A stretch of 64,000 bases of DNA from Micromonospora costi (lineage in GTDB: Bacteria > Actinomycetota > Actinomycetes > Mycobacteriales > Micromonosporaceae), in contig NZ_RBAN01000008.1 of assembly GCF_003626655.1 (NCBI RefSeq), positions 62,001-126,000 on the forward strand. The letters are read 5' to 3'. The notes under the pieces were generated by a model. It had not been told where the DNA came from and did no database searches. It saw only the letters and a program-made list of their open reading frames with translations. The position numbers and the translations under genes are program-made. Below are positions 57,544-64,000 of this stretch, piece after piece (the first letter of the stretch is position 1; the number at the start of each line of letters is the position of its first letter).

Positions 57544-58164
57544 ATGAGCGCTGACAAGCGGCCGCCGGCCACCGGAAACCGGACGTGGAGCGTCGGAGAA
57601 CTCGCCGCCGTCACCGGCCTGACGGTCCGCGCCCTGCACCACTACGACGAGGTCGGCCTGCTGGTCCCGACGCTGCGTACCAGCGCGGGGCACCGCCGGT
57701 ACACGCCGAGCGACGTACGGCGGCTGCACCGGGTCACCGCGCTGCGCGGGTTCGGCTTCTCGCTCGCCCAGATCCGGCTCCTGCTCGACGACGCCGACCT
57801 GGACGTCCGGGAACTCGTGCGGCGGCAACTCGACCAGGCCGAGGACCGCGTCGCGCGGGCGCAGCGACTGCGGACCAGCCTGCTCGGCGTTCTGGACGCG
57901 CTCGACGACGCCGCCGCCGAACCGTCCGCATCCGTACTGGTCCAACTCATCGAGGTGATGACCGCCGTGGAACACACCTACACGCCCGAGGAACTGGAGA
58001 GGATGGCCGAGCACCGTCGCCGGATGGCGGCGCAGCTCTCCCCGCAGCAGCTGGCCGAGATGGTCGAGCGTCGCAGGGCGTTGCGCGACCAACTGACGCC
58101 GGAGCAGATCATCGAGATGCAACGACGACGCCACGGGCGCGTCTCCGCCGGCGGCGACTCCTGA
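57544..58164 (+). CDS. MerR-family regulator
   Basis: The 206-residue regulator has a MerR helix-turn-helix (TWSVGELAAVTGLTVRALHHYDEVGLLVPTLRTSAGHRRYTPSDVRRL, read in parts), a dimerisation coiled-coil (about 85-115) and a C-terminal domain with YTPEELERMAEHRRRMAAQLSPQQLAEMVERR, read in parts. That tail resembles the TipAS-like drug-binding type. There are no metal-binding cysteines. The 19-bp promoter spacer upstream suggests autoactivation, and the message is probably leaderless. It converges with the gene at 58187. Confidence 0.93.
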   Translation: MSADKRPPATGNRTWSVGELAAVTGLTVRALHHYDEVGLLVPTLRTSAGHRRYTPSDVRRLHRVTALRGFGFSLAQIRLLLDDADLDVRELVRRQLDQAEDRVARAQRLRTSLLGVLDALDDAAAEPSASVLVQLIEVMTAVEHTYTPEELERMAEHRRRMAAQLSPQQLAEMVERRRALRDQLTPEQIIEMQRRRHGRVSAGGDS

Positions 58165-58186
58165 CGACCCGGAGGCCGCCGTACCG

Positions 58187-58771
58187 TCAGCGCGGGGGCG
58201 GCAGCGGGACGTCGATCGTCACGGCCTCCCCGCCGCCCGGCGAGAACCGGAGCGTCAGCCGCCGGGCGGCCGGGGGCGGGGTGGGAAGGAACGACCACCG
58301 CACCTCCCACTCGGTCCCCGTTCCGCCGGCCTGCCCGGAGGCCAGGCGGTAGGCCGTGCCCGTGTCGTCGGACAGCCCGGGAACCAGTCGCGTGAACCGC
58401 TCCGCGGGCCACGGCGGTGGCGGATCCCTGTCGGCGCGCCGGCCCCACTCCTCGTACCGGATCAGGAAGTCGCGCGACGCCGTCTCCCGCGCCGGCCCCT
58501 GCTCGGCGTCGATCGTCACCTCGACGTGGTTGGCCAGCGCGACCCTCACGAGGTGGGCCCGTACCCCGTCGACCTCGCCGACCTCGGTCGGGCCCTCGAC
58601 CGGAAGCGGGACCCGCGGAACCTGGCGCACCGTGAGCAGGTAGACGTGATCAGGGTCGTGGTGGTCGACGTGGAACGCGCCGTCGGCGAGCCGCTCGACA
58701 CTCACGGCGGGCGGTGGTTCCGAGGGACGTCGGAACAGCAGCGCATGGACCACGTCCTCGATGCCGGTCAT
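58187..58771 (-). CDS. uncharacterised protein, possibly beta-rich
   Basis: The 194-residue protein begins MTGIEDVVHALLFRRPSEPP and is rich in Val, Asp and Arg in the middle (HVDHHDPDHVYLLTVRQVPRVPLPVEGPTEVGEVDG, read in parts). It has no signal peptide or membrane helix. No family is recognised. The ATG at 58771 is preceded by GGGGGC and chosen over an in-frame ATG far upstream that lies in the noncoding gap. Its 3' end converges with the MerR gene; the X-Pro peptidase gene ends 112 bases upstream on the same strand. Confidence 0.6.
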   Translation of the reverse strand: MTGIEDVVHALLFRRPSEPPPAVSVERLADGAFHVDHHDPDHVYLLTVRQVPRVPLPVEGPTEVGEVDGVRAHLVRVALANHVEVTIDAEQGPARETASRDFLIRYEEWGRRADRDPPPPWPAERFTRLVPGLSDDTGTAYRLASGQAGGTGTEWEVRWSFLPTPPPAARRLTLRFSPGGGEAVTIDVPLPPPR

Positions 58772-58883
58772 GCCCCCACTCAACCACCGCCGGCACGGCC
58801 GGCTCACCCCGTTCGACGGAGACGACGACGGGCGGGGCGATCGCGTCGCCCCGCCCGCCGTGATCCGGGCCGCTGACCTGTCG

Positions 58884-60797
58884 TTACAGGCCGGCCGCCT
58901 CGGCGGCCTTGCGACCGCCCACGACCGGCAGCTCGATCCGGCTGCTGTCGAAGTGGACGGTGATCTGCGCCTGGTTCTGCTTGGCCCGGCTGCTGTAGCC
59001 GGAGTACGAGCCGAGCAGGACCACACCGATCTGGTGGCCGGCGTCGAAGACGTAGTCCTCGGGTAGCAGCGGCACGTCGACCGCGTTCTTCTCGCCCGGC
59101 ACCAGCGGGGTCGACTGGCTGAGCGAACGGAGGTTCAGGCCGTCGCGGATGCCCTTGGTGACGAGCGCCTGCGGGTCGGTGGCCACGTTCTTGGCGGTCT
59201 GCCGGTAGCAGGCGTCCTCGGCGAACCCGCCCCAGGTGGCCGTCTCACCCCAGCAGTCCTCCTCGGTCAGCGTCCGGATGCCGTCGCCGGCCGTGCCGAA
59301 GCGTTCCTTGGTGCCGTAGTCCACGAGCAGGCCGGCGAAGCTGGTGTCCTCGCCGTTCACCGATGCCTTGATCTTCACGACCGGCGTGCCGGAGATGTGC
59401 AGCGACTCGCGCAGCGGCTCGGAGAGGAACACCAGCCGGTTGGCGGTGTTCGCCTGCGGGTCCGACGGGTGCCGGATCGCGTTGGTCTGGCTCATCGAGG
59501 GGGTGTCCTGGAAGGTCCGGGACGCCTTGCCCTTCGACGGCTGGACGGACAGGGCACCGGCCGCGCCCTCGGCGCCGGGCTGCAGGAACACCTGCGTGGG
59601 CCGGGTGCCCGGGATCGGCCAGTCGCGGTGGGTCTCCCACACGTCCGGCGCCCGCTCGATGTCGACGCGGGGCTCCTTCATGATGTCGTTCTCGACGCCG
59701 TACAGCCAGTAGTCGAACCAGCGGTGCAGGGTGTCCACCCACTCGCCCCGGCGGAAGTCGAACGGGTCGACGTGACCCGTGCCGGTCATCCAGAGCTTGC
59801 GGGCCACGCCCTCCTCCGCCAGCGCGTCCCACCACTTGCTGAAGTGGTCCGGCCGGACGTTGTCGTCGTTGATGCCGTGGACCACGAAGACGCTGGCGCG
59901 GACCCGGTCGGCGTGCGGCACGTAGTCCCGCTCGGCCCAGAAGTCGTTGTAGTCGCCGGTGACGTCGTCGCCGTCCACGCCGAGCTGGCTACGTACCGGC
60001 GCGCAGTACGCGCGGCGGTCGGGGTTGGTGACGGTGTTGGAGAGGCTGCCCGAGTAGTTGTTGGCCCGGGTGACCAGGCCGTTGCTCCGCGAGTAGTCGT
60101 ACCAGCTGGAGATGGCCGAGATCGGGACGATCGTGGCGAGGCCCTCCACACCGGTGGCGGCGGCCGCGTTGGCCAGGGTCCCGTCGTACGACTTGCCGAT
60201 CATGCCGGTCTTGCCGTTGTGCCAGTCGGCCACGACCCGCTGGCCGTCGGCGGTACGGCCGGCGCGGCGCCCGTTGAGCCAGTCGATCGCGGTCGGCGCG
60301 CTGATGTTGTCGGCCGTGCCGCCGGTGACCGGGCAGCCCGTGGAGTGGTTGGTGCCGATCATGTCGAGCAGGATCACCGCGTAGCCGCGCGGTACGAAGT
60401 AGTTGTCGTAGAACAGCGGCCACTTGTCGTTGAGCCCGTCGCCGTCGGCGTCCTGCTTGCACTCGCTCTCGTTGCCGCGGCACACCGTCGAGTAGTACGG
60501 GCTGGCGTCCATGATCACCGGCACGCGCAGCCCGTCGTCACTGGCCTTGGGCCGGATGATGTCCATGGACACGACGTCGAGAGCACCGTCACCGTCGGTG
60601 TCGACGTCGGAGGTGACGAATACCCGCTCGCGGATCGCGTCGGCGTACCCGAACACCGGTTGGGTGACTCCGTTCTCAATGACCGGCTCGAGACGGTGCG
60701 CGGCCGGCTGCGCGGTCGCGGCGGCCGCAGGCAGACCCACCGCGACGGCCGTCACGACCACCACCGATGCTCGCCACCAGCTCCTCGTGGTTCGCAT
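58884..60797 (-). CDS. secreted X-Pro dipeptidyl-peptidase (CocE/NonD family)
   Basis: The 637-residue protein has a Sec signal (WRASVVVVTAVAVGLPAAAATAQP) and the CocE/PepX S15 hydrolase fold. Motifs are RVPVIMDASPYYST, FVPRGYAVILLDMIGTNHSTGCP, GMIGKSYDGTLANAAA (nucleophile elbow GKSYDG), VVHGINDDNVRPDHF and TGHVDPFDF with the catalytic His. A C-terminal jelly-roll holds FAGLLVDYGTKERFG. It cleaves dipeptides after proline or hydrolyses esters outside the cell. GGGGAGGAGCAC precedes the ATG, and TAGGGT (60883-60888, minus strand) is a possible -10 element. Confidence 0.93.
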   Translation of the reverse strand: MRTTRSWWRASVVVVTAVAVGLPAAAATAQPAAHRLEPVIENGVTQPVFGYADAIRERVFVTSDVDTDGDGALDVVSMDIIRPKASDDGLRVPVIMDASPYYSTVCRGNESECKQDADGDGLNDKWPLFYDNYFVPRGYAVILLDMIGTNHSTGCPVTGGTADNISAPTAIDWLNGRRAGRTADGQRVVADWHNGKTGMIGKSYDGTLANAAAATGVEGLATIVPISAISSWYDYSRSNGLVTRANNYSGSLSNTVTNPDRRAYCAPVRSQLGVDGDDVTGDYNDFWAERDYVPHADRVRASVFVVHGINDDNVRPDHFSKWWDALAEEGVARKLWMTGTGHVDPFDFRRGEWVDTLHRWFDYWLYGVENDIMKEPRVDIERAPDVWETHRDWPIPGTRPTQVFLQPGAEGAAGALSVQPSKGKASRTFQDTPSMSQTNAIRHPSDPQANTANRLVFLSEPLRESLHISGTPVVKIKASVNGEDTSFAGLLVDYGTKERFGTAGDGIRTLTEEDCWGETATWGGFAEDACYRQTAKNVATDPQALVTKGIRDGLNLRSLSQSTPLVPGEKNAVDVPLLPEDYVFDAGHQIGVVLLGSYSGYSSRAKQNQAQITVHFDSSRIELPVVGGRKAAEAAGL

Positions 60798-61210
60798 GTG
60801 CTCCTCCCCTGGTCCGGCACCGGCCGTGAGACCAGGCCGCCCGGACGGGGACGGTGGACCGGCGGTGCGGCAGATGCACCGAACCCTAGGAATCGGATCG
60901 CGAGCGGTCATCGGACAGGTGCGGGACGGCAGCGGCTCCGTCTCCTACGTCTGTCGCATGCGGCGCTACGGGGCGTAGCGGCGGACGGCCGGCCGCGCGA
61001 CCCGACGCCCGAGGTGACCCGCTGCGACAGGCGTAGGACCGGTGGCCGCCCGATTCCAACAGGTGCCCGATGACGTGACGACCGCCCGGTCATAGGTTCG
61101 GCCGCACCACCGGAAACCGCCCGGCGGGCCGCCAGTCGCGGGCCCACCCGGCGGCGACGACCCGGACGATACGCGCCGACCCGGTTCGCCGGGGGCGGGA
61201 GAGGCGGGAC
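60798..61210. other. divergent intergenic region before the sugar transporter
   Basis: About 410 bases. It holds the X-Pro peptidase promoter near 60883 and TAGGTT at 61093-61098, a possible -10 element for the ABC operon. No gene is visible. Confidence 0.4.
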
Positions 61211-62065
61211 GTGCGGCCCACACGCCCAGCCGCGATACCGCGGTTCGTCGGGCGGTTTGTCGTGCCGGCACTGGTCGCGGCGCTCTTCGCCGCCCCGCTG
61301 TGGTTCATGCTGGTGGGTTCGCTCCGCCCCGCCGGCCGGCCGCCGCCCCGCACGCTCGAACTGCTCCCGCCCGAGCCGACCCTGGCCGCGTACGCCCGGC
61401 TGCCGGAGCTGATCCCGCTCTTCCGCTACCTGGCGAACTCCGCGCTGGTCGTCGCGGTGGCCGTACCGGTGACCGTGCTCGTCGCCTCGCTCACCGGCTT
61501 CGGGGTGCGGCTGCTCCCGCCGCCGGCCCGCCGCCGGGCGGTCCTCGCCCTGCTCGCGGTGCTGCTCGTGCCGGTCACCGCCGTCTGGGCCACCCGCTTC
61601 GAGCTGTTCCGGCTGGTCGGCGTGGTCGACACGTACGTGCCGCTGCTGGCCCCGGCGGTCCTCGCGGGCAGTCCGTTCCTCGTGCTGCTGTACGTGTGGA
61701 GCTTCGGCGGCGTACCGGACAGCCAGATCGGAGCCGCCCGGTTGGAGGGGGCCGGGTGGCTGACGGTCTGGCGTCGGGTGGCGCTGCCGCAGGTGCGCCC
61801 GGCCACGCTGGCGGTCGCCGTGCTGGCGTTCACGTTCCACTGGTCCAACCTGATCGACCCGCTGCTGTACCTGCACAGCGGCGACCGCTACACGTACCCC
61901 CTGGGGTTGCAGTTCCTGCGGCTGCTGAACCCGACGGACTGGCCGCTGCTGATGGCCGGCTGCGTCGTGGCGACCGCGCCGTGCGTCGTGGTGTTCCTGC
62001 TCGCCCAGCGGATCCTGCTCAACGACGATCCGCTGGCGGCACTGAGATCTGGAGGTCGTAGGTGA
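61211..62065 (+). CDS. sugar ABC transporter permease (MalG/UgpE type)
   Basis: The 284-residue membrane protein has six helices and the binding-protein-dependent transport motif region DSQIGAARLEGAGWLTVWRRVALPQVRPATLAV, read in parts (EAA-like loop), of the MalG/UgpE class. GGGAGAGGCGGGAC precedes the GTG. It is the first gene of the operon; its stop overlaps the binding-protein start as GTGA. Only one permease is present here, while the partner permease of such importers is normally adjacent, so it may lie beyond the window edge. Confidence 0.9.
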   Translation: MRPTRPAAIPRFVGRFVVPALVAALFAAPLWFMLVGSLRPAGRPPPRTLELLPPEPTLAAYARLPELIPLFRYLANSALVVAVAVPVTVLVASLTGFGVRLLPPPARRRAVLALLAVLLVPVTAVWATRFELFRLVGVVDTYVPLLAPAVLAGSPFLVLLYVWSFGGVPDSQIGAARLEGAGWLTVWRRVALPQVRPATLAVAVLAFTFHWSNLIDPLLYLHSGDRYTYPLGLQFLRLLNPTDWPLLMAGCVVATAPCVVVFLLAQRILLNDDPLAALRSGGRR

Positions 62066-63357
62066 GCCGATTCCGCCGGTGCCTCGCACTGGTCACCGCC
62101 GCGCTGCTGCTCGGCCCCGCCGCAGCCTGCGACAGCGGCGGCGGGGCGGACGACGACTCGGGGATCACCGTCGTGCTCTTCGGCGATGCCGAGGAGATCG
62201 CGGGCTACCGCAGCCTGGTCGACGCGTTCGAAGGGGCCCACCCGGACGTCGCCGTCACGCTCTCCCCGGTCGCCACCCAGGACGAGCTGATGGCCCGGCT
62301 GACCACCGCGTTCGCCGGCGGGCAGCCACCCGACGTGTTCCTGCTGAACTACCGCCGCTACGGCCAGTTCGCCGCCCAGCAGGCCATCGAGCCGGTGCAG
62401 TCGTACCTGGACCGCAGCTCCGCGCTCGACGAGAAGGACTTCAGCCCCCGGGCCCTGGACGCGTTCCGGTTCGACGGCAAGACGCTGACCTGCCTGCCGC
62501 AGAACATGTCCTCCCTGGTCGTGTACTACAACGCCGACCTGTTCGCCGCGGCGGGCGTACCGCTGCCGAAGGCCGGCTGGACCTGGGACGACTTCCTCGC
62601 CGCCGCCCGCGCCCTGACCCGCGACGGGCGGTACGGGGTGGGCGTCGAGCCGTCGATCCCGCGGCTCGCGCCGTTCGTCTGGTCCAACCGCGGCGACCTG
62701 GTCGACGACCCGGCCCGACCCACGGCCCTCACCCTTACCGGCGACCCGCCCACCCGCAGCGCCGTCGACTGGTTCCTCGATCTGCAACTGAAGCACCACG
62801 TCGTGCCGCCGGACGCCGAGGAGCAGAGCGAGTCGAGCGAGGCCCGGTTCCTGCGCGGCACGCTCGGCATGTACCTCAACAGCCGGGTCGCCGTGCCCAC
62901 GCTGCGCACCATCGACGGCTTCACGTGGGACGCCGCGCCGCTGCCCGTCGCACCGGGCGGCGTGCCGGCGTCGATTCTGCACAGCGACGCGTACTGCATG
63001 AGCGCCGGCCGGCCCGACCACGACGGCGCGTGGCGGTTCATCGAGTTCGCCATGGGCCAGCAGGGCCAGCAGATCCTCGCCGGTTCCGGCCGTACCGTGC
63101 CGTCGCGCCTCGACGTCGCCAACTCCCCCGCGTTCCTCGACCCCGCGAAGCCCCCACGGTCGTCGCAGGTGTACCTCGACGCCGAGCCGCACCTGCGGGC
63201 CACCCCGCGCACCGGCACCTGGTCGCGGGTGGAGCGCGAGGCCGACAGCCTGCTCGAAGAGGTCTTCTACGGCCGCGTCGGCCGCGAGGAGGGGCTGCGA
63301 CAACTGGAGGAGAAGATCCGCCCGCTGTTCACGCTTCCGGTCGGTGCCGGTGGGTGA
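62062..63357 (+). CDS. extracellular sugar-binding lipoprotein (family 1)
   Basis: The 431-residue protein has a lipoprotein signal (CLALVTAALLLGPAAACDSG, Cys near 24) and the family 1 extracellular solute-binding fold. Motifs are ITVVLFGDAEEIAGYRSLVDAFEGAHPDVAVTL, FAGGQPPDVFLLNYRRYGQFA and MSSLVVYYNADLFAAAGVPLPKAGWTWDDFLAAARALT, all read in parts. It binds a sugar or related solute outside. GGAGGTCGTAG is an ideal ribosome-binding site. The stop overlaps the ATPase gene, so the operon is translationally coupled. Confidence 0.92.
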   Translation: MSRFRRCLALVTAALLLGPAAACDSGGGADDDSGITVVLFGDAEEIAGYRSLVDAFEGAHPDVAVTLSPVATQDELMARLTTAFAGGQPPDVFLLNYRRYGQFAAQQAIEPVQSYLDRSSALDEKDFSPRALDAFRFDGKTLTCLPQNMSSLVVYYNADLFAAAGVPLPKAGWTWDDFLAAARALTRDGRYGVGVEPSIPRLAPFVWSNRGDLVDDPARPTALTLTGDPPTRSAVDWFLDLQLKHHVVPPDAEEQSESSEARFLRGTLGMYLNSRVAVPTLRTIDGFTWDAAPLPVAPGGVPASILHSDAYCMSAGRPDHDGAWRFIEFAMGQQGQQILAGSGRTVPSRLDVANSPAFLDPAKPPRSSQVYLDAEPHLRATPRTGTWSRVEREADSLLEEVFYGRVGREEGLRQLEEKIRPLFTLPVGAGG

Positions 63358-64000
63358 ACGCGGCGCCATCCGGCTGGAATCGCTGACCCGCCGCTACGGG
63401 CGGGTCGTCGCCCTCGACGAGGTCGACCTGGAGGTGCGGGCCGGCGAGTTGCTGACGCTCGTCGGCCCGTCGGGTTCCGGCAAGTCCACCGTCCTGCGGT
63501 TGATCGCCGGGCTGGACCGGCCGGACCGCGGCCGGATCCTCGTCGACGGGCAGGACGTGGGCCGGGTGCCGCCGCACCGGCGGTCGGTGGCCATGGTCTT
63601 CCAGGACTACGCCCTCTACCCGCACCTGACCGTCCTCGACAACCTGCTGTTCGGGTTGCGGGTGCGGCGCGTCCCCCGTGACGAGGCGCGGCGGCGGGCC
63701 CGGGCGGCGGCCGACCGGCTGGGCATCGCCGACCTGCTCGACCGGTACCCCGACCAGACCTCCGGCGGGCAACGCCAGCGGGTCGCCCTGGCCCGCGCCC
63801 TGCTGCGCGAGCCGGCCGTCCACCTGCTCGACGAACCACTGGCCAGCCTGGACGCGCCGTTGCGGTTCGCCACCCGCGCCGAGCTGCTCGCCCTGCACCG
63901 CGACCTCGGCACCACGACCGTCCACGTCACGCACGACCAGGCGGAGGCCATGACCCTCGGCGACCGGGTCGCCGTCCTCGACGGTGGCCGCGTCCGGCAG
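63350..64000 (+). CDS. sugar ABC transporter ATP-binding protein (partial)
   Basis: The frame from GTG 63350 runs off the window after 217 codons. It is a MalK/UgpC-type ATPase with Walker A (VGPSGSGKST), a Q-loop (VFQDYALYPHLTVLDNLLFGLRV, read in parts), signature TSGGQRQRVALARAL (TSGGQ rather than LSGGQ), Walker B (HLLDEPLASLD) and the H-loop HVTHDQAEAMTLGDRVAVL. The start overlaps the binding-protein stop; GTG 63344 is an alternative. The regulatory C-terminal domain would lie beyond the window. Confidence 0.88.
   Translation, partial: MGERGAIRLESLTRRYGRVVALDEVDLEVRAGELLTLVGPSGSGKSTVLRLIAGLDRPDRGRILVDGQDVGRVPPHRRSVAMVFQDYALYPHLTVLDNLLFGLRVRRVPRDEARRRARAAADRLGIADLLDRYPDQTSGGQRQRVALARALLREPAVHLLDEPLASLDAPLRFATRAELLALHRDLGTTTVHVTHDQAEAMTLGDRVAVLDGGRVRQ

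Noticed and set aside
60511..60978. A plus-strand frame upstream of the sugar transporter
   Set aside because: Most of it is antisense to the X-Pro peptidase gene and its unique part is only about 60 bases without conserved features.
1..64000. tRNA or rRNA genes, insertion sequences, prophage or integration sites
   Set aside because: Looked for cloverleaf TTCGANTC-type arms, transposase or integrase motifs and found none.

Overview
This is a roughly 64 kb stretch of very GC-rich DNA from an actinomycete chromosome. Codons end almost always in G or C, starts are often GTG, secreted proteins carry twin-arginine or lipoprotein signals, and several promoters are of the leaderless type (TAnnnT 6-7 bases before the start codon). 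An Rpf/LysM gene behind a c-di-AMP riboswitch and paired hairpin repeats around 47.5-48.1 kb fit a Micromonosporaceae member such as Micromonospora. The genus is an inference. There are no rRNA or tRNA genes, IS elements, CRISPR arrays or phage genes; the window looks like ordinary accessory chromosome.

Layout. 0-3.3 kb: HEAT-like protein, then a GlxA-type regulator divergent from a saccharopine-dehydrogenase-like oxidoreductase. 3.3-8.5 kb: an NMT1/THI5-type ABC importer (permease, binding lipoprotein, ATPase) divergent from a LacI regulator and an enolase-superfamily enzyme, with two LacI-type operators between them. 8.6-15.4 kb: exported amidohydrolase, MmcQ/YjbR protein, a PadR regulator with a TIM-barrel hydrolase, a DUF305 protein and a secreted LVIVD-repeat protein. 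15.5-22.9 kb: a duplicated LtrA membrane protein, an ArsR/SRPBCC/TIGR03086 operon and an AraC/VOC/UvrA-like (DrrC-like) group.

22.9-26.9 kb is the most unusual part: a compact four-gene minus-strand operon encoding an acyl-CoA-dehydrogenase-fold flavoprotein without the usual catalytic Glu segment, a PhnD-type binding protein with no signal peptide, a TusA-like/diiron fusion without the TusA cysteine, and a metallo-beta-lactamase-fold hydrolase. I know of no described pathway with this combination.

27-40 kb: membrane protein plus NarL-type two-component system, SEC-C protein, aldo/keto reductase, lipoprotein, Rpf-LysM protein under a c-di-AMP riboswitch, GNAT, ABM monooxygenase, FUSC-like membrane protein, and a TetR/SRPBCC pair with an operator at the start codon. 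40-48 kb: YrdC/YciO protein, a 32-residue membrane peptide, cupin, nucleoside hydrolase, lipoprotein, a TolB-propeller/amidohydrolase fusion, then a 301-bp tandem duplication carrying four hairpins.

48.5-64 kb: YbaB-like small protein, SDR remnant, FAD monooxygenase, two secreted esterases, a regulator/hydrolase operon with twin CTTGAC-N7-GTCAAG operators, nicotinate phosphoribosyltransferase divergent from a PucR regulator, a MerR regulator on a 19-bp-spacer promoter, a secreted X-Pro dipeptidyl-peptidase and a sugar ABC transporter cut by the window end.
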